Assembly: GCF_013114825.1 (NCBI RefSeq)
Contig: NZ_JAAVLX010000010.1
Location: 186,001-250,000 of the forward strand
Direction of reading: 5' to 3'
Length of the DNA: 64,000 nt
Source: Bradyrhizobium australiense
GTDB taxonomy: Bacteria; Pseudomonadota; Alphaproteobacteria; Rhizobiales; Xanthobacteraceae
Below, piece by piece: positions 16,896-25,348 of the stretch. Position numbers and translations under genes: made by a program. Positions within the stretch are counted from its first letter, which is position 1; the number at the start of each line of letters is the position of its first letter. The notes below the pieces were generated by a model that did no database searches, was not told the DNA's origin, and saw nothing but the letters and a program-made list of their open reading frames with translations.

Positions 16896-17573
16896 ATGAC
16901 GATCCGAGCCAGCGCGGGGTCGGCCTTCATTCTTGCGGCAGGGCTTTTGGTAAGTTTCGCAGCACCACCGCCGGCGATGGCCGCCGGCGCCGATGGCGCC
17001 GCGGTGTCGAAACCGGAGGGCGCGACGTCCGAAAAGCCCGTCAGGCACAGTTCGCGTTACCTCAAGAAGCGCTACGCCCATCGCAACTCTACGCGTGCAT
17101 CAACGAAATCCGCCGAGGACAAAAAGCCCGACGAAAAGCAGGTCGCCGATGCGAGTGGCCGCACTCCGCCCGCGATGCCCGAATGGCTGGCCAACGCCAA
17201 CGCGCAGATGACCGCAGCCGATGCGCCGTCCGACAGCGCCAAGGGGATGTCGGCGGCGATGTCCGAGAAAGCCAACACGGTCCTGCAGGCGGCGGTGGAC
17301 AAGCCGGCCGACGCCGACGCGCAGGCCGATGCCACTGTGGTTGCCTCCGACCAGCTCAACGATGTTGATCGGGCTCTGCAGGCGACCCCGCCCGAGGGCT
17401 CCGCCACGCAGACGGTCGCGATGGCCTCGACCAAACCAGCCTCGGAAGACGCCGATCAGGCCGCCAACAACGATAGTTCCACGCTGGACAAGACCTCGCT
17501 GATCGGAAAGATCTTCATCGCCTTCGGCGCCCTGCTGACGATGGCCTCGGCCGCGCGCATGTTCATGGCGTAG
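16896..17573 (+). CDS. Hypothetical secreted or membrane-anchored protein
   Basis: This 225-residue protein has a signal peptide (about residues 1-29, ending PAMAAG), a basic stretch (SSRYLKKRYAHRNSTRASTK), a long alanine/aspartate-rich low-complexity middle, and a C-terminal hydrophobic segment (about 202-223, LIGKIFIAFGALLTMASAAR). It may be anchored by its C-terminus. ATGGGGAG precedes the ATG. I do not recognise a family. Divergent from the SigF-like gene, it could be under that sigma factor, but no promoter is clear enough to say so. Confidence 0.65.
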   Translation: MTIRASAGSAFILAAGLLVSFAAPPPAMAAGADGAAVSKPEGATSEKPVRHSSRYLKKRYAHRNSTRASTKSAEDKKPDEKQVADASGRTPPAMPEWLANANAQMTAADAPSDSAKGMSAAMSEKANTVLQAAVDKPADADAQADATVVASDQLNDVDRALQATPPEGSATQTVAMASTKPASEDADQAANNDSSTLDKTSLIGKIFIAFGALLTMASAARMFMA

Positions 17574-17685
17574 CTATCAGCATACCAGGCACTGCATTCC
17601 CGCCTCCGGGATCCGTTCCAGCCCACTTGAAGCCCACCCCGGCAGCGGGCACATTGCCCGCGAAAACGACTACCCGGGGTGGATC

Positions 17686-18465
17686 ATGGCAACGTTCGAA
17701 AACATCATTGTCGAGAGCAAGGGCGCGGTCGGCATCATTACGCTGAACCGGCCGAAAATGCTCAATGCACTGTCGTTCGGCGTATTTCGTGAAATCGCCG
17801 CCGCGGTCGATGACCTTGAGGCCGACGACAAGATCGGCTGCATCCTGCTTACCGGCAGCGAAAAGGCGTTCGCCGCCGGCGCGGACATCAAGGAGATGCA
17901 GCCGAAAAGCTTCATCGACATGTTCTCCAGCGATTTCACTGCGATCGGCGGCGACCGCGTCGCCACCTGCCGAAAACCGACGATCGCCGCCGTCAGCGGA
18001 TACGCGCTCGGCGGCGGTTGCGAACTCGCCATGATGTGCGACATCATCATCGCCGCCGACACCGCCAAATTCGGCCAGCCCGAAATCACGCTCGGCACCA
18101 TCCCGGGCATCGGCGGCACCCAGCGGCTGACGCGCGCGATCGGCAAGTCCAAGGCGATGGATCTATGCCTCACCGGACGCATGATGGATGCGGCGGAAGC
18201 GGAGCGTTCGGGCCTGGTCAGCCGCGTTGTGCCGGCGGATAAGTTGATGGAAGAGGCATTGGCGGCCGCGGAAAAGATCGCCTCGATGTCGCGACCCGCG
18301 GCCGCGATGGCCAAGGAGGCCATCAACCGCGCGTTCGAAACCCCGCTGTCAGAGGGCATGAACGTCGAGCGCAATCTGTTCCACTCGACATTTGCGCTGG
18401 AAGACCGTGCCGAAGGCATGGCGGCGTTCATCGAGAAGCGCAAGCCGGTAAACAAGAACAGATAG
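17686..18465 (+). CDS. Enoyl-CoA hydratase
   Basis: This 259-residue crotonase-fold enzyme hydrates trans-2-enoyl-CoA in beta-oxidation. The CoA-binding/oxyanion segments are AAGADIKEM (about residue 66) and GYALGGGCELAMMCD (about 106-120), with the first catalytic Glu at ELAMMCD and the second at GQPEITLGTIPGIGGTQRL. The C-terminal helix FHSTFALEDRAEGMAAFIEK is typical of the short-chain mitochondrial-type enzyme. Length is normal. It stands alone on the plus strand, its 3' end converging on an acetyl-CoA hydrolase-type gene through a repeat element. Confidence 0.93.
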   Translation: MATFENIIVESKGAVGIITLNRPKMLNALSFGVFREIAAAVDDLEADDKIGCILLTGSEKAFAAGADIKEMQPKSFIDMFSSDFTAIGGDRVATCRKPTIAAVSGYALGGGCELAMMCDIIIAADTAKFGQPEITLGTIPGIGGTQRLTRAIGKSKAMDLCLTGRMMDAAEAERSGLVSRVVPADKLMEEALAAAEKIASMSRPAAAMAKEAINRAFETPLSEGMNVERNLFHSTFALEDRAEGMAAFIEKRKPVNKNR

Positions 18466-18481
18466 GCTCAGCTCTCTCCCA

Positions 18482-18604
18482 CGTCGTCCCTGCGAAAGCA
18501 GGGACCCATACGCCGCGGCCGTCGTGTTGAAGCACTGATGGCGGATATCTTCTTTAAACAACTACGTCCTGTGGTTATGGGTCCCTGCGTCCGCAGGGAC
18601 GACG
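18482..18604. repeat. Inverted-repeat element overlapping the 3' end of the acetyl-CoA hydrolase-like gene
   Basis: Outer arms CGTCGTCCCTGCG (18482-18494) and CGCAGGGACGACG (18592-18604) are perfectly inverted, and GGGACCCATA pairs with TATGGGTCCC further inside. The element lies between two convergent genes. The right arm is read as the last codons of the minus-strand gene, whose stop is at 18562-18564. Confidence 0.85.
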
Positions 18605-20538
18605 CTGTGTTTTAGCGTGCGGCTCCTCGCCAGTGCCGCGTTCACCAGCGCGCGATAGGCGCGTTCGACGAACGTCATCGGACGATCGAGACCGAGCCGC
18701 GCCAGGCATTCGCGGCTCGAAGCGTCTGGCGGCTGGGTCATCCCCTGCCACAGCATTCCGGGCAGACGCAGCGGCGTCCGCTGCGCCTCCCGCAGCAACT
18801 GCAAGGCCGGGATCAACCGTTGCTCGACCTCGGTAAAATCGCTGCCGAACGGGAATGACGGCAATAGTCCCGCCTCGCGCGCAGGCTTCAGGGCCTCGGC
18901 GATCCGCTCCGGAAGGTTCTCGCGATATGCGCGCGGAATTTCGAACTCCTTCGGCAGTTTGCCGGCATCCTTGGCGATCCTGGCCAGTTCATCCTGGAAA
19001 CGGGAATCCGTGACCGCGAGCATCGCCGCGATGGTCTCGGCGTCCGATTTGCCCCTGACATCGGCAACGCCGTATTCGGTAACGAACACATCGCGCAGAT
19101 GCCGCGGGATGGTCTCGTGACCGTAGTTCCAGCGGATATTGGAGTGCGTCCTCCTGCCCACCTGCCGCGTCGCTTCCAGCGTGAGAATAGACCGCGCGTC
19201 TGCAAGCGCGAACGCCTGGGCGACGAAATTGTACTGGCCCCCGACGCCGCTGACGACCTGGCCATCGTCGAGGCCGTCGGAGACCGCTGCTCCCATCAAG
19301 GTCGCCATCATCGCATTGTTGACGAAGCGGGCGCCGACGCGCGCCCGGCGCTTAGCGTCCTCATCGCCATAGAGCTCGTTGGTGAACGATACGGGCATCA
19401 TCTGGATGCGCGCGAGTTGGTCGGGCGGCATCTCGCGCAACGCGCGATAGAACGATTTCGGCCCGAGGAAGAATGCGCCGTGCAGCGCGACGCCGTCGAC
19501 GTCGCGCTTGAGAATATCGGCCTCGATCAGGCCAAGAAATGCCTCGATCAGCATTTCGCTGACCCCATACAGCCCCTTCTCGAATGGCGAGCTTTCCACC
19601 GGCTCCACCCCCGGCGCGAGCCGCTTCATGATGGCGCGGAACTGCGCATTGTCGCGATGGCGAACGATCAGCCCCTGTGCCAGCGCATCGCCAACCTGCC
19701 CGATACCGATCTGCAGCGTGCCGCCATCAGGCACGAAGCTGGCCGCATGAAACCCGATGGCGTATTTGATGTCGCTGACCGGCTCGGCCGGCGGCGCGAA
19801 CAGCGGGAAATCCGTCGTGGGGCTGTCGACCACCGCGGAGAATTCGTCCGCCGGCAGATCGCCCGCACCCGGCATGAACGGCAGTTCGGAATTGACCTGG
19901 CCGATCAGCTTGAACGATGCCCGGCCGTCGCGTCGGGCGCGCAGGATATCGAGCGTGGTATCGGTGTTGCAGCTCAGGCTGTAGCGCGTCTCACCGTCGA
20001 CCACACGTTTCGCCACCAGTTGGGTGACGACATTCAGCCCGCGCGTCAGCAGATATGACGAGGCATGGGTATAGTTCGCGGAGATGTAATTCTGTTGCGC
20101 GAACGGCACGTGCAGCCATTTGCCCGCCAGGAAGAAAAACTCGATCACCTTCACGTTGGGCGGCAGTTCTCCGGCATGCAGTGCATTCGCATAGGCCAGA
20201 TCGGGATAACCACCAAACAGCCGATCGATCACCGGGCCGATGAAGCGCCGTTCGAGCAGACTTGAGGGCCGGGGTTTTTCCAGCGTCAGCGCCGAAAAGA
20301 ACGTCAGGTTAATCGCGCGGTCGGCAGCGGCTCGTGCATATAGCGCGTTGATGACGTGGTTGGCCTTGCCAAGTCCGAGGGGCAATCCGACCACCAGATT
20401 GGTTCCGACATCGCGGATGATATCCTCCACGATCGCTTCGGGGTCGGAAAACAGTTTTGGCATCAAGTTGCGGACCCGGGCATAGCTGGAAAGCCAACCG
20501 CCCTGAATCGGACGCCAGCCATCGAAGCTATAGCGCAT
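18562..20538 (-). CDS. Acetyl-CoA hydrolase/transferase family protein
   Basis: This 658-residue protein of the acetyl-CoA hydrolase/CoA-transferase superfamily (family I fold) resembles 4-hydroxybutyrate or acetate CoA-transferases in its second half. Features are the N-terminal LVVGLPLGLGKANHVINALY, DGGTLQIGIGQVGDALAQGL in the middle and VVSGVGGQYNFVAQAFALAD plus VFVTEYGVADVRGKSDAETI, the latter carrying the glutamate region of CoA-transferases. It is longer than simple family members. The ATG at 20538 is preferred; a later ATG at 20463 is possible. The last ~13 residues (VVPADAGTHNHRT) are encoded by a repeat element, so the natural C-terminus was probably changed. Confidence 0.85.
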   Translation of the reverse strand: MRYSFDGWRPIQGGWLSSYARVRNLMPKLFSDPEAIVEDIIRDVGTNLVVGLPLGLGKANHVINALYARAAADRAINLTFFSALTLEKPRPSSLLERRFIGPVIDRLFGGYPDLAYANALHAGELPPNVKVIEFFFLAGKWLHVPFAQQNYISANYTHASSYLLTRGLNVVTQLVAKRVVDGETRYSLSCNTDTTLDILRARRDGRASFKLIGQVNSELPFMPGAGDLPADEFSAVVDSPTTDFPLFAPPAEPVSDIKYAIGFHAASFVPDGGTLQIGIGQVGDALAQGLIVRHRDNAQFRAIMKRLAPGVEPVESSPFEKGLYGVSEMLIEAFLGLIEADILKRDVDGVALHGAFFLGPKSFYRALREMPPDQLARIQMMPVSFTNELYGDEDAKRRARVGARFVNNAMMATLMGAAVSDGLDDGQVVSGVGGQYNFVAQAFALADARSILTLEATRQVGRRTHSNIRWNYGHETIPRHLRDVFVTEYGVADVRGKSDAETIAAMLAVTDSRFQDELARIAKDAGKLPKEFEIPRAYRENLPERIAEALKPAREAGLLPSFPFGSDFTEVEQRLIPALQLLREAQRTPLRLPGMLWQGMTQPPDASSRECLARLGLDRPMTFVERAYRALVNAALARSRTLKHSVVPADAGTHNHRT

Positions 20539-20798
20539 TTGTCGCCGGACTTCGTCTGTGACGAACCGGCAACAGCCAAGCACGGATTTCACCGAATTAA
20601 TGTACTGATGTCGCGCGGCAGTTTGCCTGTGGCGGCGCCGCCCCCTAAACAGGTAGAGGTGGCCGTCGGCGGGGGCGGACGGCTGGCGCATGATTCGGAA
20701 AAAAAGGGCGACCGATTTCCCGAACATGCCGGAACAGCAGATAGAGCAGGATGGCTCGAAGACGGGTTATCACGTTCAAGTGTCGACTACGGGATCAA

Positions 20799-22217
20799 AT
20801 GGCGAGGCATGCCGCTAACATTGGCCACGTTGCAAGGCGCATGCTTCGAACGGGCATTTGCCTTGGGGTGGTGACGTGCGCCGCGTTGGCTGCGCCGGCC
20901 GCGTACGGTGAAAATCTGCCGGAGGCGTTGGCCAAGGCCTATCAGACCAATCCGCAGCTCAACGCCGAACGGGCACGCCAGCGCGCTACCGATGAGAACG
21001 TGCCGCAGGCGCTTGCGGGCTACCGGCCGCAGATCGTCGCGAGCCTATCTGCCGGCCTGCAGGCGGTGCGCAATCTGCTGCCCGACAACACCATCCAGTC
21101 CGCGACATTAAAACCCTGGACCATCGGGGTGACAGTCACCCAGACGCTGTTCAACGGTTTCAAGACCGCCAATAGCGTCCGCGTGGCGGAACTGCAGGTG
21201 CAGTCCGGCCGCGAAGCATTGCGCAACGTCGGCCAAGGTGTGCTGCTCGACGCCGTCACCGTCTATACCAACGTGCTCGCCAACCAATCGTTGGTCGAAG
21301 CGCAGCGCGCCAACGTCGCGTTCCTGCAGGAAACGCTCGGGATCACGCAGAAGCGTCTCAATGCAGGCGACGTCACGCCCACCGACACCGCGCAGGCCGA
21401 GGCGCGCCTCAGCCGGGGCCGTGCCGACCTGAATGCCGCAGAGGTCAATCTCGCCGTCAGCCAGGCGACGTATACGCAGGTTATCGGCAATGCGCCCAGC
21501 CAGCTCCGCCCCGCCGAGACCGTGGACCGCCTGCTGCCGCGCAGCCGCGACGACGCCACCGGAATGGCCTTCCGCGGGCATCCCGCCGTGATGGCGGCAA
21601 GCTTCGACTTCGATGTCGCCACCACTTCGATCCGCGTCGCCGAAAGCAGCCTGATGCCGACCATCACGCTGCAAGGCAGTGCCAGCCGCAGTAAGCAGTC
21701 CGATCCAACACTAGGCACTTTCGGGACCGATCAGGCCTCCGTGACTACCCAGCTCACCCAGCCGATCTATGACGGCGGCATGGCGGCGTCACAGACCCGG
21801 CAGTCCAAGGAAATCGCAACTCAAAGCCGGCAGGTGCTGGACCAGGTCCGCAACCAGGCCCGCACCGCCGCGGTCGGCGCCTGGGTCGCCAATGAAGGTG
21901 CCAAGATTGCGGTCACCGCATCCGAGGCCGAAGTCCGCGCCGCCACCGTCGCGCTGCAGGGCGTGCAGCGGGAGGCGGCCGGCGGCCAGCGAACCACGGT
22001 CGACGTGCTGAACGCTCAACAGGACCTGATTTTGGCCAAGGCGCGCCTGATCGGCGCGCAGCGCGACCGCGTGATCGCCTCCTATACCCTGCTGAGCGCC
22101 ATCGGCCGACTCGACGTCAAGAATCTCGGCCTCAACACGCCGGATTATCTGCCGGAAACGCACTACCATCAGGTGCGCGACGCGTGGCATGGCCTGCGGA
22201 CGCCGTCCGGGCAGTAG
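20799..22217 (+). CDS. TolC family outer-membrane efflux/secretion protein
   Basis: This outer-membrane channel protein of about 472 residues has a signal peptide (ending PAAYGE), then two repeats of the TolC fold: ENLPEALAKAYQTNPQLNAE at the mature start, NGFKTANSVRVAELQVQSGR, and the second-half counterparts GGMAASQTRQSKEI and GGQRTTVDVLNAQQDLILAK. It is the TIGR01844 type used with type I secretion or RND efflux. No inner-membrane partner is next to it. The start is uncertain: ATGs at 20751, 20799 and 20841 are in frame; 20799 has GGGATCAA upstream, and 20841 would give the shortest signal. Confidence 0.92.
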   Translation: MARHAANIGHVARRMLRTGICLGVVTCAALAAPAAYGENLPEALAKAYQTNPQLNAERARQRATDENVPQALAGYRPQIVASLSAGLQAVRNLLPDNTIQSATLKPWTIGVTVTQTLFNGFKTANSVRVAELQVQSGREALRNVGQGVLLDAVTVYTNVLANQSLVEAQRANVAFLQETLGITQKRLNAGDVTPTDTAQAEARLSRGRADLNAAEVNLAVSQATYTQVIGNAPSQLRPAETVDRLLPRSRDDATGMAFRGHPAVMAASFDFDVATTSIRVAESSLMPTITLQGSASRSKQSDPTLGTFGTDQASVTTQLTQPIYDGGMAASQTRQSKEIATQSRQVLDQVRNQARTAAVGAWVANEGAKIAVTASEAEVRAATVALQGVQREAAGGQRTTVDVLNAQQDLILAKARLIGAQRDRVIASYTLLSAIGRLDVKNLGLNTPDYLPETHYHQVRDAWHGLRTPSGQ

Positions 22218-22240
22218 GTTGTATTTTCTCTTGATATTAA

Positions 22241-22266
22241 CCGGACGCTGATCATGTCCGGTATTT
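22241..22266 (+). terminator. Possible terminator after TolC-like gene
   Basis: CCGGAC (22241-22246) pairs with GTCCGG (22256-22261), followed by TATTTTG. The stem is short and the U tract imperfect. Confidence 0.4.
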
Positions 22267-22321
22267 TGTCGCCAGCAACTCGCCTTGGCCTAAAACTCGG
22301 GTCCGTTTCCGCCCCCTTTTG

Positions 22322-23314
22322 ATGATCGATTTGCGAGGCCTCGTGGGTTCAAACGTTCTGCGCTGGTCTGCCAACGGCCTGTTGGTCCTGCTCCTATCGG
22401 CACTCCTTCTGATCATCTCATTTCGCATGGCGGCGTCGATACGCGAAACCGGCACGCGTGCTCAACTTGCGCCAAGGACCGGCCATTTGGTGCCGACCCG
22501 TTCAGGCGGCGTGTTCGTGCAGGAGAAGGGCCCGGCGGACAGCACTCCAGTGGTCCTGTTTCATGGCACGGCGGCGTGGAGCGAGCTATGGCGGCATACC
22601 ACCGATGTGCTGGCCGCGGCCGGCTTTCATGTGATTGCGCTCGATCTGCCACCGTTTGGGTTCTCGGATCGTCCCGGCAGCTATACGCGGCAGGACCAGG
22701 CTTCCCGGATCAACGACGTGCTCGATACGCTGGAGGTCCGGCCCGCCATCATCGTCGGTCACTCCTTCGGCGCTGGTGCGGCGACCGAACTCGTGATGCG
22801 ATATCCGGACCGGGCGCGGGCCCTGGTGCTGGTCGATGCGGCGCTCGGATTGACGGCAGCGACATCGGCCGCGCCCTGGGTGATCCAGCCGCAATGGATT
22901 CGCGAAATCCTGGTGTCGCTGACCATCACCAATCCCATCGCGACGCAAATGCTGCTCCAATCGCTGATCGCGAAGAAGGAGCGCGCGCTGCCGGAATATG
23001 TCGCGATCCTGCAAAGGCCGCTGGCGCAGCGCGACAGCACGAGCGATATCGCCGACTGGCTGTATTATTTCCTCGGCTCCGACACCAACGCCGCGAGCGC
23101 GGACCGCAATGCCTATGCGAAGCTGGGAGTCCCCGTTGCAATCCTGTGGGGCGACAAGGACACCATCACCCCTGTGGAGCAAGCCCTCGATCTGCGGACA
23201 CTGCTGCCGCCTGACACGGACCTGACATTGCTGCCGGGGCTCGGTCATATTCCGCAGATCGAGGACCCTGACTTGTTCAACGACGCCCTGCTCAAGACAC
23301 TTGGAAAACTCTAG
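22322..23314 (+). CDS. Membrane-anchored alpha/beta hydrolase
   Basis: This 330-residue protein has one N-terminal membrane segment (about residues 17-36, LLVLLLSALLLIISF) and an alpha/beta-hydrolase domain likely on the periplasmic face. The oxyanion motif is FHGTAAW, the nucleophile elbow GHSFGAGAA, the acid WGDKDTITP and the catalytic histidine GLGHIPQIED. The lid is helical. The substrate is unknown; the family includes esterases, epoxide hydrolases and haloperoxidase-like enzymes. It is followed 33 bases later by the small membrane-protein operon and may be co-transcribed with it. Confidence 0.88.
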   Translation: MIDLRGLVGSNVLRWSANGLLVLLLSALLLIISFRMAASIRETGTRAQLAPRTGHLVPTRSGGVFVQEKGPADSTPVVLFHGTAAWSELWRHTTDVLAAAGFHVIALDLPPFGFSDRPGSYTRQDQASRINDVLDTLEVRPAIIVGHSFGAGAATELVMRYPDRARALVLVDAALGLTAATSAAPWVIQPQWIREILVSLTITNPIATQMLLQSLIAKKERALPEYVAILQRPLAQRDSTSDIADWLYYFLGSDTNAASADRNAYAKLGVPVAILWGDKDTITPVEQALDLRTLLPPDTDLTLLPGLGHIPQIEDPDLFNDALLKTLGKL

Positions 23315-23347
23315 ACTGGCCCGAGATTCGAACTGGCCGGAGACATC

Positions 23348-23770
23348 ATGGACGTCATCAGATTGTGCGCTTGGGGCTACGCCGCCCTGCTCGGATTCGT
23401 GATCCTCACCGGCTACATCCCGGCCTTCATCGACGCCAATGACATGATTTTCGGCCTGTTCCGCCGCACCTGGTATGCCGACGGCCTGCATCTCGTTTCG
23501 GCGCTATGGGCGGCCGTTGCGGCGATGACCTCGCGCCGCGCCTCGGAATTGTTCTTTCAACTATTCGGCGTATTCTATTTCGCCGACGGCGTGCTCGGGC
23601 TGCTCACCGGCAGCGGTTATCTCGACTTCGGCATCCTGATCAACGGTGTGCTCAACCTGTCGCTCTCGACGCGGTTTTTCGCCAACGCGCCGCATCTCGG
23701 CCTCGGCGGCGTCGCCATCCTGATCGGCTATCTGCTCGCGCCGCGGACGCGGACCGCCGTTCATGCTTAA
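23348..23770 (+). CDS. Conserved membrane protein of unknown function (first of three-gene operon)
   Basis: This 140-residue protein has four hydrophobic helices (about residues 5-25, 45-62, 68-88 and 92-132). Glycine-rich turns (VLGLLTGSGYLDFG) resemble small DUF4383-type membrane proteins, but I cannot assign a family. Its stop lies inside the next gene (8-base overlap), so the two are coupled. GGAGACATC precedes the ATG. Confidence 0.75.
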   Translation: MDVIRLCAWGYAALLGFVILTGYIPAFIDANDMIFGLFRRTWYADGLHLVSALWAAVAAMTSRRASELFFQLFGVFYFADGVLGLLTGSGYLDFGILINGVLNLSLSTRFFANAPHLGLGGVAILIGYLLAPRTRTAVHA

Positions 23771-24863
23771 ATGGCTGCGGCGTATCCTCGCCGTTGTCGC
23801 AATCCTGATTGCGCTGACGGTGCTTCTGCCGCTGGCCTATGTCGAGGGCACATGCCGGCCCGCGGCGGGCGCATCGGCCTCGACCGCGCCGGCCGTCACC
23901 CTGCCCGCGATCGACGAGCCGGGCTACCGGCGCAAGCTGAACAACACGTTCTTCACCTTTCCGGAGTGGTACATCGTCTATTCCTTCGAGGATTTCGGCC
24001 GTTTCCTCGACCGCTCCAGCGAAAGCCATTTTGGCTATCTCGGCCACATCTTCGGTTTCTGGCGCAGTTTCTGCACCATCAACCGTACCGTGCCCGCGAC
24101 GGGAGAATCGCTGGCCGAAGTGAAGACGATGATTTACGTGATCGGCATCAGCTATTCCGTCGAATACGCCGTCAAGGGATTGTACGAGAACACCATCGGC
24201 CGCGTGTTCGAATGGATCAGGGGCGAGAAGCGCACGCCGCAGGATGAATTCGGCCGCGCAGTGCTGCAGGATTATGCCGCGTTCCTCTACACCATCCCCT
24301 GGTACAGATATCCGTTCCGCGAGAAACTCGACGGCCTGTTCGCGATCTCGGCGCCGACGCCGAGCAGCTTGCGCAGCTCGGAACGCGACTTCGCACTCGG
24401 CGCGGAATATTTCGTCAAGATCGGTTACGCCGCGCTGATCCAGAAGGCGCTTGATGCCAGCAACGACAATGAGCCGCGCGACATCATGTTTGCCGTCGCG
24501 ACGCTGCCGCCGGAGGTGCTGGCGAAGGAGCCGCGCATCAAGCCGATCCGCGCGCTAAACGCACAATGGCAGCTCGTGCAGACGCCGCGCTACAAGGCCT
24601 TCACTGATATCCTTCGGGGCCTGCTGGATCTGGGCTATGGGGTTGCGGAGATCGCGGGCAATCACGACATTCTCGTCACCGCGATTGCCCCCGATGCCGC
24701 CAAGCTCGACATCAAGGGGACAACGGAACTGTTTTCACTGGAGCTCGATGCGAAGCCCGGCTTTCGCCGGGCCGGTCTGAAGGCCAGCGTCGACCGTCTC
24801 ATGGATATCAACCGCGAGCTCAAGGCCAAGGGTGCAAGCATTGAGCACTTCTATGATTACTGA
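23763..24863 (+). CDS. Hypothetical membrane-anchored protein
   Basis: This 366-residue protein has one N-terminal membrane anchor (about residues 8-26, AVVAILIALTVLLPLAYV). The rest is a soluble domain rich in aromatic residues (NNTFFTFPEWYIVYSFEDFG, SHFGYLGHIFGFWRSFCTI, YTIPWYRYPFREKL). It might be periplasmic. I do not recognise the family. It overlaps the preceding gene by 8 bases and the following one by 11, so the three proteins are made together and probably act together. Confidence 0.75.
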   Translation: MLKWLRRILAVVAILIALTVLLPLAYVEGTCRPAAGASASTAPAVTLPAIDEPGYRRKLNNTFFTFPEWYIVYSFEDFGRFLDRSSESHFGYLGHIFGFWRSFCTINRTVPATGESLAEVKTMIYVIGISYSVEYAVKGLYENTIGRVFEWIRGEKRTPQDEFGRAVLQDYAAFLYTIPWYRYPFREKLDGLFAISAPTPSSLRSSERDFALGAEYFVKIGYAALIQKALDASNDNEPRDIMFAVATLPPEVLAKEPRIKPIRALNAQWQLVQTPRYKAFTDILRGLLDLGYGVAEIAGNHDILVTAIAPDAAKLDIKGTTELFSLELDAKPGFRRAGLKASVDRLMDINRELKAKGASIEHFYDY

Positions 24864-25197
24864 CAGGCGTCAGTGCGGCAGTTGGCGGTGCGGCCGAATT
24901 GCCGGCATTATCGCGCTCGTCATCGTCGGCTGGCTCGCTGTGGTCGTTGCGTTGACCTTCGGCTCAGCCCCCGGCAAGTCGATGGCGGTCATTGGCCCGC
25001 CTTCCCAGGCGCTGGCTGCGATCGCCAAGGCCAACGGCCGCATTCTCGCGTCGAACAACTATGTCAGCATCGCGCGTTCCGACGACGCCGATTTCGTCGG
25101 CCGTCTCTACGCGGCCGGCGCGCTGTTGGTGCTCGACGCCGAACAGGCGGGCGGCTGCAGCGGCCTGCTGCCGAAGCGGTTCACCGCGCAGCTTTGA
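24853..25197 (+). CDS. Small hypothetical membrane-anchored protein
   Basis: This 114-residue protein begins MITDRRQCGSWRCGR, with one membrane segment at about residues 15-37 (IAGIIALVIVGWLAVVVAL), then a small soluble domain (AIAKANGRILASNNYVSIAR, ending LLPKRFTAQL). The soluble part has the pattern of a small alpha/beta fold. The start at 24853 overlaps the end of the previous gene by 11 bases. Function unknown; third gene of the operon. Confidence 0.7.
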   Translation: MITDRRQCGSWRCGRIAGIIALVIVGWLAVVVALTFGSAPGKSMAVIGPPSQALAAIAKANGRILASNNYVSIARSDDADFVGRLYAAGALLVLDAEQAGGCSGLLPKRFTAQL

Positions 25198-25348
25198 CGG
25201 ACCAGAGTTCCAGCCATCCTGGCCGGTCCACCTCGAACGGCCTAGTCCTTTTGTACCTGCAGCGTGTCTCACCACTTGAGTACCCATTTCGGCCGAAATG
25301 ACTGTATAATGGTGCCGGGCCGACGTTCCCGGCCGACGGGCGAAGACC

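Noticed and set aside
19099..20058. Long plus-strand frame antisense to the acetyl-CoA hydrolase-like gene
   Set aside because: Composition of a reverse-complement shadow; the minus-strand protein has family motifs over the whole range.
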